DNA of 64,000 nt from Phycisphaerales bacterium (GCA_020639075.1 JACKHI010000001.1:4464001-4528000); one strand, 5' to 3'. Positions 25,967 through 35,158 are shown, counted from the stretch's first letter. Notes: a model not told the origin generated them from the letters alone. Translations and numbers: made by a program.

Positions 25967-26872
25967 TCAACGGTCCGTGCCCTCGCCGATCCCGGCTCCG
26001 CCGAACGATTCAATCGGGACGCGGCAATGGTCCTCGATGATTCTCGCCGCATGGCGCAACTCATCGGCTGACAACGCCGTGGCGTAAGGCTCGGTCGTCT
26101 CGCGGGCAATCGTGTACACCTGGATCAATTTGATGCGTGCGCCCTGATCGATGAGTGTGCGAATCCGATCGCAGTACGCGAGGAGTTCAGCGTCCGGCGG
26201 CGGCGATCCATGAACGCGCATCCACAAGGACTGAATCACGATCGGCCGCTCGCGAGCGGCGTCGAGAATGTTCGCCAGGACATGCGATAGTGGATAGTTC
26301 GGCCGATTGATCGCCTCGTAGTACGCCTGCGTGCCGGCATCGAGCTTCGCCCAGATCTCACCGTTGGCCGCGTCCATCAGGGCGAGACCGCGCTTCACGT
26401 TGGGCTTCGTCAGGTAGCAGGCGTCCGTGATCAGAACGAGCTTCGTGTGATCCAGACCGCGAGCTTGTTTCAGCTCGGCAGCAAGCGCAACGGCTTCGTC
26501 GAAACGCGCGTACGTGGTCGGTTCTCCATCGCCGCTGAATGCAATGTCGCGCACGATCCGCTGATCGGGCGGCAAGGCGCTGATGGGCGGCTCATTGAAG
26601 ATCGTTCCGTCGATCGCCCGGTCGAGGAGATTCGCGAGTTCAACCCGAACGACGTCGAGGTCGACTTTGCGTACCGCCGGCGGCGTCGAGCGATCGACCT
26701 GGCAGTAGATACAGTCGAAATTGCAGGCCTTGTCCGGATTGAGATTCACGCCGATCGACAGCCCTTTGCTTCGTCGTGAAACGACGGGATAGACGTAGGC
26801 GTTGTCGCGCCAATGCCGGTCGTGATCCTGCCAGGCGCGTTGCAGCTCGATGTTGCGGCGGGGCGTTTCCAT
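25967..26872 (-). CDS. Radical SAM protein (COG0731-like)
   Basis: A 301-aa cytosolic protein starting at ATG 26872; the frame continues to 27214, but those residues are non-homologous and overlap the divergent gene. 'YVYPVVSRRSKGLSIGVNL' precedes the 4Fe-4S motif CNFDCIYC (Cys 50, 54, 57, CxxxCxxC). 'IAFSGDGEPT' is the GGE-like SAM-contact motif, followed by 'LVLITDACY' and 'EIWAKLDAGT'. The layout matches the stand-alone bacterial relatives of wyosine-synthesis radical SAM proteins (COG0731), whose substrates are largely unknown. No extra C-terminal Cys cluster (SPASM) is seen. Neighbours give no hint of a pathway. Confidence 0.8.
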   Translation of the reverse strand: METPRRNIELQRAWQDHDRHWRDNAYVYPVVSRRSKGLSIGVNLNPDKACNFDCIYCQVDRSTPPAVRKVDLDVVRVELANLLDRAIDGTIFNEPPISALPPDQRIVRDIAFSGDGEPTTYARFDEAVALAAELKQARGLDHTKLVLITDACYLTKPNVKRGLALMDAANGEIWAKLDAGTQAYYEAINRPNYPLSHVLANILDAARERPIVIQSLWMRVHGSPPPDAELLAYCDRIRTLIDQGARIKLIQVYTIARETTEPYATALSADELRHAARIIEDHCRVPIESFGGAGIGEGTDR

Positions 26873-27033
26873 GCTGCGATGATTGTAATTCCGATGGGAT
26901 GATTGTGCCGCAGATGACGAAATTTGCCCGAATATGGTGCGGATTGCAGAGGAGCACTGCGAAAAAACGCGAGTCGTTTTGAAATCATCGGCATTGACCC
27001 GGACCGAACGAGTAACTAGTCTATGGGGGTCAG

Positions 27034-27615
27034 ATGACGCAAAGAACTGTCGACAACCGTGATCGCCGAACCCTCCTCCAGGGTATGGACTGGCGCAAGT
27101 TGCTGCACCGGAAGTCCATCTGGCGCATCGTCTGGTTGCTGTTGTTCGCCATGCACCTTCCTGCGACAGTGAAGGTCTACGGCTCGGCGACGGCGGTTGG
27201 TGAACCCACGGCATGGTCGTCTCTGATCCTGCTCGCTGTCACGAATATCTTCTTTATTCTGGAAATCACCTTCGCCTGGTCGCTTCGCGTCCTGAGCGAT
27301 CGTCGCTGCCTGATCGCGTTTATCCTGATTGTCGCATTGATGCATGCCGGCGTTCTCGATCGCGTCATGCCCGATGTGATCGCCGATCAGGGCATCGGAC
27401 TGTTGCTTTTCGTCTCTACGGCCGCATCGTTCATTGCACATGTCGTGATGGCCGTTGCCCGTAGAACGCTCGAATCCTCCGATTCGGCCGGGCTCAACCG
27501 ATATCTGGCGTCGCTTCGGCGCAGATACTCGCTGGGGGCGTTCGCGACCGTGCGGATCCCCAGATTCTCACCTCATCGCCGCGCTTGCGCACTTCGCGCC
27601 CCTCCCATTCGATAG
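27034..27615 (+). CDS. Hypothetical membrane protein, four predicted TM segments
   Basis: A 193-aa protein; ATG at 27034 is preceded by GGGGGT. A basic N-terminus (1-28) is followed by hydrophobic stretches at ~30-46, 62-82, 91-107 and 119-140, then a basic ~50-aa C-terminal tail ('RRRYSLGAF', 'RIPRFSPHRR'). No family is recognised. It is divergent from the radical SAM gene with 161 bp between, and upstream of, but 246 bp apart from, the tandem secreted paralogs, so no operon is implied. Confidence 0.6.
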   Translation: MTQRTVDNRDRRTLLQGMDWRKLLHRKSIWRIVWLLLFAMHLPATVKVYGSATAVGEPTAWSSLILLAVTNIFFILEITFAWSLRVLSDRRCLIAFILIVALMHAGVLDRVMPDVIADQGIGLLLFVSTAASFIAHVVMAVARRTLESSDSAGLNRYLASLRRRYSLGAFATVRIPRFSPHRRACALRAPPIR

Positions 27616-27861
27616 CCTTACGCTCCCTCGATCCGCAGCGCGATCAATTGCGCGTTGCCCAACTGATCGCCGGAGCGGCATCCGCAGGATCGACTCTGTA
27701 ACTTCGCGCGATCCGACGGTTCCTCTCGTAGGGACTGCGCTCGGCGGCTGAGAAACAAGGCGATCCCGAACCACGACAACCACTGGCGTCAGATTCTGCA
27801 TCAGGTTCATGCGCGCGAAGTACCGCAGTTTGTCGGCCGCGTGCGCTTTGCGGATAACACC

Positions 27862-29220
27862 ATGCGTATAGCATTCGTTTCTCTTGTCTTGTTGTCGGCG
27901 CCTGTCGCGCTGGCGGCGCCTTTTGAATTGCTCGTCGGCGTCGACGTAGGATTGTGGCCCGGAACGCAGCGTGATCTGGCGCCGTCTCCCGGCCCCGGCA
28001 TCCCGGGCCCCGTTTTCGACGGCGATCGCCTTGTCGGCACATCCGATGTGGGGCCGACGGTCGCATATCGCGGTCTCGGTTCGCCGCTTTTTCAACCCAA
28101 CGACCTCGGCACTTTGTCGTGTACCTATCGCCGCGGCAGTGTCCCGTTGGGGCCTGCGGGGACGTTGCCCCTGATCGGCGTGGACTTTCTTGGCGGCCCG
28201 TTGCTGGATCTTGATGGCGATCTCGACAATGGTTCGCGCAGCCTCGTGCCCGTGAATACCGGCGGCGGCTTCGCGACGCCCGTACGCGTCCCCGGGACGA
28301 CGAGCTACATCGATCTCGAATTGAACGTCGACCTCGGCACGATCGAAATCGCCGGCTTTGAAGCAGCCGGCACCAACGAGGGCGGGCCAAGCATCGGACC
28401 GGGCATCGCGACAGTTATCCTGACGCTCGCCGGGACCGGTCCCGACGGGATGCCGACCGCCGTCGCGCCGAATCCGGCCTTCGACACGCGCGTCGGCGCC
28501 GTCACGCCGCACGGTTCACTGCCCGGCGTTTATGCGATCGACAATCTGCAGGTCGAGTTCTGGTACGACTCCATCGAGCCCAACAGTTCGACTGCGTCGG
28601 TCCTCGGCACACTGCAGCAATTCGCGAATTTCAAAGGTTGGTTGGTGGTTGCGGATTGCGAAACGGGCGAGTTTCCGACGCTCGCCGGCAGCGGAATCGG
28701 CTCGACTCAGTGGCCAAACGTGGACACGTCCGACGTGGGCGAAGTCTTCAACACGGCGCACGGTTTGGCCGGTGGTTCGGCCGTCGTCACGTCGGGGAAC
28801 ATTCGCGATGACTTCAGCGTCGCCGGAAACGGCGGATTGGCGATGACGGATTTCGGCGGCGATCTTGGGGCCTATCTGGACTCCGTCGTGGTTCCATTAC
28901 TGGTCGATGGGCAGCAGGCCTACGTCTATCTCGAGTCAGCCTCGTTCGGTCTGAACAACAGCGGGGATCCGATTTATGGAGATACGAATTCCTACGACCT
29001 CGTCCTTATCGCTGCAGCGCCTTCATTCAACGCAGGCGCTGCACAGCCCGGCGACATGAACGGCGACGGGTTTGTCACGATCGCCGACGTCCCGCAGTTC
29101 GTTGACGCATTGCTGACCGGAAGTTCCGGCGGCGCATGCGGCGGCGATCCGGCTGACACGAATACGGATGGAAACGTAAACGGACAGGATGTGCAGGGCC
29201 TTGTCGGCCTGCTTGATTGA
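27862..29220 (+). CDS. Exported protein with dockerin-like C-terminus (paralog 1 of tandem pair)
   Basis: A 452-aa protein. ATG at 27862 opens a clear signal peptide (MRIAFVSLVLLSAPVALA-APF); the GTG at 27841 is also in frame. Residues 19-385 form a domain shared with the next gene: 'FELLVGVDVGLWPG', 'DGDRLVGT', 'RRGSVPLG', 'FLGGPLLDLDGDLDNGSRSL', 'NPAFDTR', 'FWYDSIEPNSSTA', 'GDLGAYLDSVVVPLL' and 'YVYLESASFGLNNSGDP'. No enzyme motif is visible. The end is dockerin-like: 'PGDMNGDGFVTIADVPQFVDALL' (split) then 'DTNTDGNVNGQDVQGLV', two Ca-binding loops. The domain is not one I can name. Same-strand neighbour 90 bp downstream is its PEP-CTERM-tailed paralog. Confidence 0.75.
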   Translation: MRIAFVSLVLLSAPVALAAPFELLVGVDVGLWPGTQRDLAPSPGPGIPGPVFDGDRLVGTSDVGPTVAYRGLGSPLFQPNDLGTLSCTYRRGSVPLGPAGTLPLIGVDFLGGPLLDLDGDLDNGSRSLVPVNTGGGFATPVRVPGTTSYIDLELNVDLGTIEIAGFEAAGTNEGGPSIGPGIATVILTLAGTGPDGMPTAVAPNPAFDTRVGAVTPHGSLPGVYAIDNLQVEFWYDSIEPNSSTASVLGTLQQFANFKGWLVVADCETGEFPTLAGSGIGSTQWPNVDTSDVGEVFNTAHGLAGGSAVVTSGNIRDDFSVAGNGGLAMTDFGGDLGAYLDSVVVPLLVDGQQAYVYLESASFGLNNSGDPIYGDTNSYDLVLIAAAPSFNAGAAQPGDMNGDGFVTIADVPQFVDALLTGSSGGACGGDPADTNTDGNVNGQDVQGLVGLLD

Positions 29221-29310
29221 AATGTTTGATTGCTCGCGAAGCCCGAAGCGGCTTCGTGGGGGGAAACCAGCGGACGAAGCCGTCCGCATTTCAGGGGAAT
29301 GAAAGGAACG

Positions 29311-30507
29311 ATGATGAAGTTTGCACGAATCACACTGGCGGTTGTCGCCCTGGCCACGTTGGCTTGGACCGGTTCTGTCCGGGCGGATCGCTTCGAGTTA
29401 TTGACAGGCGTCGATGCGGGACTTGCACCGGGCAGCGCGAGGTTCGTCGTGCCGCAAAGTGGCTTTCCTGGAACGTTCTACGACGGCGATCGCCTCGCGG
29501 GCACCGGGAGCACGACGGCCTCCCCATGGGTCGGATCCGGTACGCCCCTCTACACGCCGAATCAGTACGGATCGCTCAGCTTCATGTTTCGGCGCGGCAG
29601 CGTGCCGATCGGCGGCGGTCAGCAGGTGCCGGTCCAGGCGATTGAATACCTTGGCGGTCCGCGGCTCGACTTGGACGGCGATCTGAACAACGGCCAGCGC
29701 AGCCTCGCGCGACCCATCGGTGCAACGCCGGCGGAGATCCCCGGCGCCAGCAGCTTTATCGATCTCGGAATCAACCGCGGCAACAACACGTTGTCGCTCG
29801 ATGGTTTTGATGCGACGGGCACCAACGCGGGCGGGGAGCCTTCTCTGCCGCCGGCGTTCGGCGTCACGACCAACGTGCTCGCGGGCACGCAGGTCGACGA
29901 CTCGCAGACGGGCCCGATCAATCCGTCGTTCGACACGCGCAGCGGCGGCCTGACCGACATTGGTCCGGGCATCACGCGGATCGACGATCTGGGATACGAA
30001 TTCTGGCAGGACAGCATTTCGGAATCTGCGACGCCCGCGAACGAGCAGCTCGGCGCTTTTCAGTACCTCGGTTCGATGCGCGGCTGGCTGATCGAGCGCG
30101 ACGGTTCGGGCAACTTCCCGATGCTGACGGGACAGCTCGGCGGAACGATCTGGTCGGCCATTAACACAGCCGATGTCGGCGCCACGATCAATCGATCGTC
30201 GTCGGGGATGAACCTGATCACGGACGGCGTGCCGGGTGATCAGTACAGCATGTCGCCGGAAGGTCTGCCAACCGGCGACTTGGGCGCGTACCTGGATTCC
30301 GTCGTAATTCCGCTCCTGGATCCGAACGCGCAGAGCTTTGTCTATCTCGAGGCCTCCGGCATTGGGACGAACAATTCGCTGGATCCGGTGTTCAAACCGA
30401 CGAACGGCTACGACGTCGTCTTGATCGGCCAGACGATTCCGGAGCCTGCGACGGGCGGCTTGTTGCTGGCGTTTGCGGCGATGGGCCTCATTCGCCGCCG
30501 CCGCTGA
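29311..30507 (+). CDS. Exported PEP-CTERM protein (paralog 2 of tandem pair)
   Basis: A 398-aa protein; AAAGGA lies 3-6 bp before the double ATG at 29311/29314. Signal peptide MMKFARITLAVVALATLAWT...VRA. The body repeats the domain of the previous gene: 'FELLTGVDAGLAPG', 'DGDRLAGT', 'RRGSVPIG', 'YLGGPRLDLDGDLNNGQRSL', 'NPSFDTR', 'FWQDSISESATPA', 'GDLGAYLDSVVIPLL', 'FVYLEASGIGTNNSLDP'. The C-terminus is 'IPEPATGGLLLAFAAMGLI' then RRRR, a textbook PEP-CTERM signal for exosortase processing. No exosortase gene is in the window. The same body with a different tail from its neighbour is the notable point. Confidence 0.85.
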   Translation: MMKFARITLAVVALATLAWTGSVRADRFELLTGVDAGLAPGSARFVVPQSGFPGTFYDGDRLAGTGSTTASPWVGSGTPLYTPNQYGSLSFMFRRGSVPIGGGQQVPVQAIEYLGGPRLDLDGDLNNGQRSLARPIGATPAEIPGASSFIDLGINRGNNTLSLDGFDATGTNAGGEPSLPPAFGVTTNVLAGTQVDDSQTGPINPSFDTRSGGLTDIGPGITRIDDLGYEFWQDSISESATPANEQLGAFQYLGSMRGWLIERDGSGNFPMLTGQLGGTIWSAINTADVGATINRSSSGMNLITDGVPGDQYSMSPEGLPTGDLGAYLDSVVIPLLDPNAQSFVYLEASGIGTNNSLDPVFKPTNGYDVVLIGQTIPEPATGGLLLAFAAMGLIRRRR

Positions 30508-30620
30508 TGAAAGAAGTACGCTATTGGGGCGTTCGGCGTCGCGTTATGTGGGTTTCGCGGCGCCGGGCCCCCATTTTTCCGATTTGACGGCAAGGGTTGA
30601 TGGTGTATGGAGCGCTGGGA

Positions 30621-31346
30621 ATGAATCGAAGACGCGCATTTACGTTGCTGGAGTTGCTGGTTGTGATTGCGATTCTGGCGATCCTGATCAGCGTATTGCT
30701 GCCTGCGATGTCGGCGGCGCGGCGACGTGCGATTCGGACGAGTTGTCAGACGAGGCTTCACGAAGTCAGTCGCGCGATCTGGGAGTATTCCGTCGCGAAT
30801 GACGATCGAGTTCCATATGTCGTATCACCTATGACGAACCCCGTATTCGGTAACGCATCTGTCAGCGATGAAGCTTGCGATCCGTTCAACGCGGAGTTGT
30901 GGCCGAGCTCCCTTCAGAATCTGATGATGCCGCTCTATCTGGGGGAGCGAAAAGAGATATGGACGTGCCCGGCCGCGATCCGAGGTTGGCCGCGGCAGGA
31001 TGGCCCGCTCGTCGTGACCTATCGCGATGCCGGCATCAATCAACCCAATGATTTCATCGAAAACGATCCGCAGCACTACCTGCGGCAGAATTTCGGCTTC
31101 ATGGACGGCCGACCGATGATCGAGGCCCGCGTGCATTTTGGCGACGATCCGATCAAGAATGCCCAGCTCTACGGTCTGTTGCGCGGGACGTATCTGCGCG
31201 ATATGGTGAAGATCGAGGGCACGAAAATCGTCGGTCCCCATGACGGCGGCATCAATGTGATCTCTCGCGATTTCGGCGTCGAGTTCCGGGATGCTAGGAC
31301 GATTCAGGACGATCTTGCGCCCAACGGTCAAAGCGTCCAGTTCTGA
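30621..31346 (+). CDS. Type II/IV pilin-like protein (prepilin N-methylation motif)
   Basis: A 241-aa protein starting at ATG 30621 (MNRRRAFTLLELL), with GGAG upstream. 'AFTLLELLVVIAILAILIS' is a class III prepilin leader: short basic leader, cleavage before Phe, Glu at +5, then a hydrophobic helix. The soluble part ('SCQTRLHEVSRAIWEYSVANDDRVPY') resembles the type II secretion pseudopilin-like proteins greatly expanded in planctomycetes. It is 114 bp downstream of the PEP-CTERM gene and 34 bp before the next membrane-protein gene. It may be assembled into a pseudopilus or simply membrane-anchored; no secretion machinery is in the window. Confidence 0.85.
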   Translation: MNRRRAFTLLELLVVIAILAILISVLLPAMSAARRRAIRTSCQTRLHEVSRAIWEYSVANDDRVPYVVSPMTNPVFGNASVSDEACDPFNAELWPSSLQNLMMPLYLGERKEIWTCPAAIRGWPRQDGPLVVTYRDAGINQPNDFIENDPQHYLRQNFGFMDGRPMIEARVHFGDDPIKNAQLYGLLRGTYLRDMVKIEGTKIVGPHDGGINVISRDFGVEFRDARTIQDDLAPNGQSVQF

Positions 31347-31380
31347 CTTGCGCGAATGACGGGCGCGAAGGAGTGATGAA

Positions 31381-32160
31381 ATGAAAGGCACGCTCGCCCA
31401 GCCTCAGCTCATTCACTACCTGCCGATTCTGACGACGATTGTCAGCGTCCCGTTCTTCCTTGCACTTGTTCATCGCTATCGAACCAAGAAGCGCGGCGCC
31501 CATTTACTCTGGTGGGCCGCCGGCGTCTGCTGCTACGGAATCGGCACAGCGCTGGAGAGCACGATCACGCTCTTTGGGAATTCGGTACTTCTTTCGAAAT
31601 TATGGTTCATCGCCGGCGCGCTGCTGGGGGGCTTTCCGCTGGCGCAGGGAACCGTTTATCTGCTCATGCGGCGAAAAACCGCGAACATCCTGACGGCGCT
31701 GACGATTCCGATCGTCGTCGCCGCGGTGATCTGCGTCGTCATGTCGCCCGTGGACATCGGACGAATGCAGCCGGCTCGACCATCGGGAGATCTCCTTGAG
31801 TGGCAGTGGATCCGATCCGCCTTCGGGCGATCGATCAACCTCTACTCCGTCATCTTCCTGGTCGGCGGCGCCGTCCTCAGCGCGATCCGCTTCGGTCACT
31901 ACCAGACAACGCGCCATCGGGCGATCGGCAACGCGCTGATTGCCTTCGGAGCGTTGCTGCCGGCGATCGGCGGCGTCCTGACGAAGGTCCTCGGAATGGT
32001 CGAGGCGCTGTACGTGGGCGAATTCGTCGGTCTCTGCATGATTTGGCTGGGTTACGCCTTCTGTATTCGCCGACGAAATGGCGCTTCGGACGACGCGAAC
32101 GACTTGACGGCTGTTCGTTCCGTCCTTCACACGCCGCGCGTCGTCCGAGCAAATTCCTGA
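31381..32160 (+). CDS. Hypothetical seven-TM membrane protein
   Basis: A 259-aa protein; ATG at 31381 follows AAGGAG with an 8-bp gap. About seven hydrophobic segments: ~13-30, 41-58, 70-90, 103-122, 155-173, 186-204 and 212-230, with a short polar C-terminal tail. A seven-helix layout without a large soluble domain recalls the 7TM sensor modules of histidine kinases or similar membrane receptors, but no kinase or other output domain follows. It may be co-transcribed with the pilin-like gene 34 bp upstream. Not assigned to a family. Confidence 0.65.
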   Translation: MKGTLAQPQLIHYLPILTTIVSVPFFLALVHRYRTKKRGAHLLWWAAGVCCYGIGTALESTITLFGNSVLLSKLWFIAGALLGGFPLAQGTVYLLMRRKTANILTALTIPIVVAAVICVVMSPVDIGRMQPARPSGDLLEWQWIRSAFGRSINLYSVIFLVGGAVLSAIRFGHYQTTRHRAIGNALIAFGALLPAIGGVLTKVLGMVEALYVGEFVGLCMIWLGYAFCIRRRNGASDDANDLTAVRSVLHTPRVVRANS

Positions 32161-32593
32161 AAATTGCTCCGGCGACCAGGCGGTCCTAGTCGTTATGGCT
32201 GGTCAGAATTTGTTAAGTTGTTGTAAATGATTGACTTACGTCCTTGCGGAGTGTGTGGTTTCCATGGCCGAGCGGCTGAAATTTTCTCGCAATATTAGGA
32301 ATAATCCCGGTCAGGAATGAGTTTTAGGGGTGAGGGATAGGAGGCTGTCTGCGTCCGTTCCCCATCCATTTTTGAATATCTCTGGCGAATGATTGTCGGC
32401 TCGCCCATTCGCTGGGATAGGCCCACTCGGTGGTCGGATCGAGTGGGCATTTTTATGCGCCGACGATTCCCTGACGGCGACTTTCCCTCAAATTTCAGGC
32501 CCCGCCGCGTCGTTGGCGTTTTCCGCAGCTGTCGCGCAACATGCCGCCCGTAGGTAAAACGGGCATCGTCAGCCGGCTTGATGGAGCGTTGCG
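32161..32593. other. 433-bp intergenic region with a terminator
   Basis: No gene is supported. It holds an AT-rich stretch around 32205-32245, a purine-rich segment (32330-32350) and a + strand terminator at 32421-32456. The segment between the AT-rich part and the terminator could be a non-coding RNA or just the 3' UTR of the membrane-protein gene. Confidence 0.5.
32421..32456 (+). terminator. Rho-independent terminator
   Basis: Stem GCCCACTCG (32421-32429) / CGAGTGGGC (32440-32448), 10-base loop, followed by ATTTTTAT. Confidence 0.8.
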
Positions 32594-33379
32594 ATGAGAA
32601 AAGCTGCCGTTCGCGGAATCGAAATGGCCTACGACGATGTGGGCGCGGGACCGATCGTCTTGTGTGTCCATGGATTTCCGCTGTCGCATCGGCTCTGGCT
32701 GCCGACGGCCGAACGTCTTTCAAAGTCGTTTCGCTTTCTGATGCCCGATCTCCGCGGATTCGGTGACTCGACGGCGACGGCGGACGCGTCGATGTCCGAC
32801 TATGCCGATGATCTCGCGGCGTTTCTCGACGCGCTGAGAATTGATGGTCCCGTCGATGTGATGGGGCTCTCGATGGGCGGGTACATCGTCTTCGAATTCG
32901 TTCGCAGGCACGCGGCAAAGGCCAAGGCGCTTGTGCTCGCCGATACCCAGGCGGGTTCCGATACGCCGGAGAAGGCGAAGTTCCGTTTGGATGCGGCGGA
33001 CAAGGTACTCGCCGAAGGCCTTCGATTTGTCGTCGATTCGATGACGCCCAACCTCTTCGCGCCCGACGCCTCATCGATGCTTGTAAACGAATGGCGTGAC
33101 ATCATGCTGGCGACGGATCCGAGAGGCGCGGCTGCCGCCATGCGGGCAATGGCAAGTCGGGCCGATTCGACAACGACATTTGCTGCTATTCATCAGCCGA
33201 CAATGGTCGTCGTTGGCGAACACGACGCCATCACGCCGCCGGATGTCGCCCGCGTAATGGCCGACGGAATCGCCGGCGCGACGCTCGAAGTTATCCCCGC
33301 CATCGGTCACATGTCGCCCGTCGAAGCGCCGGATGCCTACGCGAGCATTGTTGGCGAATTCCTGGAAAAGCTGAATTGA
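32594..33379 (+). CDS. Alpha/beta hydrolase
   Basis: A 261-aa cytosolic enzyme of usual length for the family. The oxyanion-hole motif is 'VHGFPLSHRLW' (25-35), the nucleophile elbow is GLSMGG (Ser 93), and the acid and base are likely Asp 212 ('VVGEHDAITPP') and His 240 ('AIGHMSPVEAP'). The cap region has no distinguishing feature. It resembles the haloperoxidase/3-oxoadipate enol-lactonase-like group, but no aromatic-degradation genes are nearby, so the substrate is open. It ends 21 bp before the convergent glycerate kinase. Confidence 0.85.
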   Translation: MRKAAVRGIEMAYDDVGAGPIVLCVHGFPLSHRLWLPTAERLSKSFRFLMPDLRGFGDSTATADASMSDYADDLAAFLDALRIDGPVDVMGLSMGGYIVFEFVRRHAAKAKALVLADTQAGSDTPEKAKFRLDAADKVLAEGLRFVVDSMTPNLFAPDASSMLVNEWRDIMLATDPRGAAAAMRAMASRADSTTTFAAIHQPTMVVVGEHDAITPPDVARVMADGIAGATLEVIPAIGHMSPVEAPDAYASIVGEFLEKLN

Positions 33380-33400
33380 TGCGCCAGTCTGAATCGAAGC

Positions 33401-34507
33401 TTACAGCGTTTCGCGTATGACTTGTTGCGCCACTGCCTCGAGACGGACGGCCGTTTCGTCCAACGGGCAGTTGAGCGCGTAAACGCGATCGAGTGCGGAT
33501 GCCGCGGCCCCGGCCGTCGGATCGACCGTGCCGACAATCGCGATGCAGGGCACATGGGTTCCTTGGCAGAGCCGCGCGACGGAGCCGACGACCTTTCCCA
33601 TCGTGGATTGATGATCGAGTCGGCCCTCTCCCGTGATGACGAGATCGGCGTCGCCGACTTTCTCCGGCAAACCGACGGCTTCGAAGACGACATCGACGCC
33701 CGGCACCATCTCCGTTTGGCAGAACGCCAGCAGCGGCAGCGCGGCGCCGCCGGCGGCGCCAGTGCCGGGCTCATTTCGCAACGACTTGCCCGAACTGTGT
33801 TCCAGGATCGACACCCAATGCGATAATCCGCGCTCTAGTCGCTTCACCGCTTCCGCGTCGGCGCCTTTCTGAGGGGCGAACACAATCGCCGCACCGTTCG
33901 GGCCGCACGCCGGATTCAGGACATCGCACGCAATCGTGAATCGAACGTCTTCGAGATGATCCGGCGGATTGTGCCATGCAAGTCGCCAGATGCTTGACAA
34001 GTGGCCGCCGCTAACGCCGTCGAGCATCGTCTGGCCCGCGTCGTCGATCAGGCGCAAGCCCATCGGTTGGATCATCCCGGCGCCCCCGTCGACCGTTGCA
34101 CTCCCGCCGAGACAAAGGATGATCTTCTCGATGCCGCTCTCTATGGCCGCTCGAATCGCCTGGCCTGTGCCGAACGTGGACGTGAGTAGTGGATTCCGCT
34201 CGTGAGGTTCCAGCAGGCTGTATCCGCTGGCTTGGGCAAGTTCGATGATAGCCGTCGTCCCGTCGGATGAGAGACCGACGGGCACCTCGATCGGTCGACC
34301 AACGGGATCGTAAGCGTGCACGATGCGCCGTTCGCCGCCGGTCGCCGAAAGGAGAACATCGAGCGTCCCTTCTCCGCCGTCGCCGAGCGGGCATTCAATT
34401 GTCGTCACGTCCGGCCGGGCGCGCGCGATACCGCGCGCAATCGCCGACGCGACGCCGCGCGCATCAAGAGAACCTTTGAAGCTGTCGGGGGCGATGACGA
34501 CGCGCAT
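33401..34507 (-). CDS. Glycerate kinase (GarK/GlxK type)
   Basis: A 368-aa enzyme. ATG at 34507 (a TTG at 34513 is also in frame). The start 'MRVVIAPDSFKGSLDARGVASAI' (split) and 'CPLGDGGEGTLDVL' are the signatures of class II glycerate kinases, with 'LCLGGSATVDGGAGM', 'ACDVLNPACGPNGAAIVFAPQKGA' (split), 'PGTGAAGGAALPLLAF' and 'VITGEGRLDHQS' all in place. It phosphorylates glycerate, feeding glycolysis; class II enzymes usually make 2-phosphoglycerate. It lies 15 bp downstream of a lipoprotein gene on the same strand, probably one transcript, though no shared role is evident. Confidence 0.93.
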   Translation of the reverse strand: MRVVIAPDSFKGSLDARGVASAIARGIARARPDVTTIECPLGDGGEGTLDVLLSATGGERRIVHAYDPVGRPIEVPVGLSSDGTTAIIELAQASGYSLLEPHERNPLLTSTFGTGQAIRAAIESGIEKIILCLGGSATVDGGAGMIQPMGLRLIDDAGQTMLDGVSGGHLSSIWRLAWHNPPDHLEDVRFTIACDVLNPACGPNGAAIVFAPQKGADAEAVKRLERGLSHWVSILEHSSGKSLRNEPGTGAAGGAALPLLAFCQTEMVPGVDVVFEAVGLPEKVGDADLVITGEGRLDHQSTMGKVVGSVARLCQGTHVPCIAIVGTVDPTAGAAASALDRVYALNCPLDETAVRLEAVAQQVIRETL

Positions 34508-34522
34508 CAGCAATGGCCGCCG

Positions 34523-35158
34523 TCAGGATTGCGGTGCATCGGCGGCATTCACGTCGTCCGAAAGGCCGTGCAGCCTGCGGTAGATCGCGCCAAGGATCTG
34601 ACGCTCCATCTCGCTGTCGCGCGGCAAATCCGTCCACACTTCCTGCTGATCGGCGCGGAGGCCTGCATCGCTGTCGATCGGCGTTGCCGTGGGCAGATCG
34701 TTGAATTCGTCGTGCGTGCGGAATGCGCGATAATCCGTCGTATCGAGACGCTGGACGCGGACCTGGCAATTCGCGATGACGCCGCCGTCTCCCTGCGTCA
34801 GCCAGATTGTGCCGAAGCGCCGCATTTTGTACGTCGGCTTGAGCGCCGGATCGGTAACCCGTGCCGTGCCGCCGCGCTGCGTGAAGCTCTGCGGGCCGCC
34901 CTCGATCGTCCCCGTCGTCGCCGACGTCCTGACGGCGCCGAAATTCTCACGAATCACGATCGTCGCCGCGTCCATGCAGCTGTCCATACTGACGTTGCGA
35001 AACGTTTGCGGAGTTGCACCGCCAGAAGTACGCCGATCGGCGACGCCCGAACCCGAATTCGAACACCCTGTAGCGACCAGCGCGACGCCCGCGATGATCA
35101 ACGACGGAATCCAGCCCCGACGTCGGATGATGACAGGCATGGTGGAAGAGAAAATCAT
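34523..35158 (-). CDS. Hypothetical lipoprotein
   Basis: A 211-aa protein; ATG at 35158 has GGGAG eight bases upstream. The N-terminus (RRRGWIPSLIIAGVALVATGC) is a lipoprotein signal with lipobox VATGC. The mature part starts with a Ser/Gly-rich linker, then a compact domain ('MDAATIVIRENFGAVRTSATTGTIEGG', 'LKPTYKMRRFGTIWLTQGDG', 'NCQVRVQRLDTTDY') that looks like a small alpha/beta envelope domain. Not a family I can name. The gene is divergent from lpxK, 113 bp away, and upstream of the glycerate kinase. Confidence 0.7.
   Translation of the reverse strand: MIFSSTMPVIIRRRGWIPSLIIAGVALVATGCSNSGSGVADRRTSGGATPQTFRNVSMDSCMDAATIVIRENFGAVRTSATTGTIEGGPQSFTQRGGTARVTDPALKPTYKMRRFGTIWLTQGDGGVIANCQVRVQRLDTTDYRAFRTHDEFNDLPTATPIDSDAGLRADQQEVWTDLPRDSEMERQILGAIYRRLHGLSDDVNAADAPQS

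Noticed and set aside
32262..32290. tRNA-Ser/Leu-like D-arm (GGCCGAGCGGCTGAA)
   Set aside because: No acceptor stem, anticodon arm or T-arm can be found around it.
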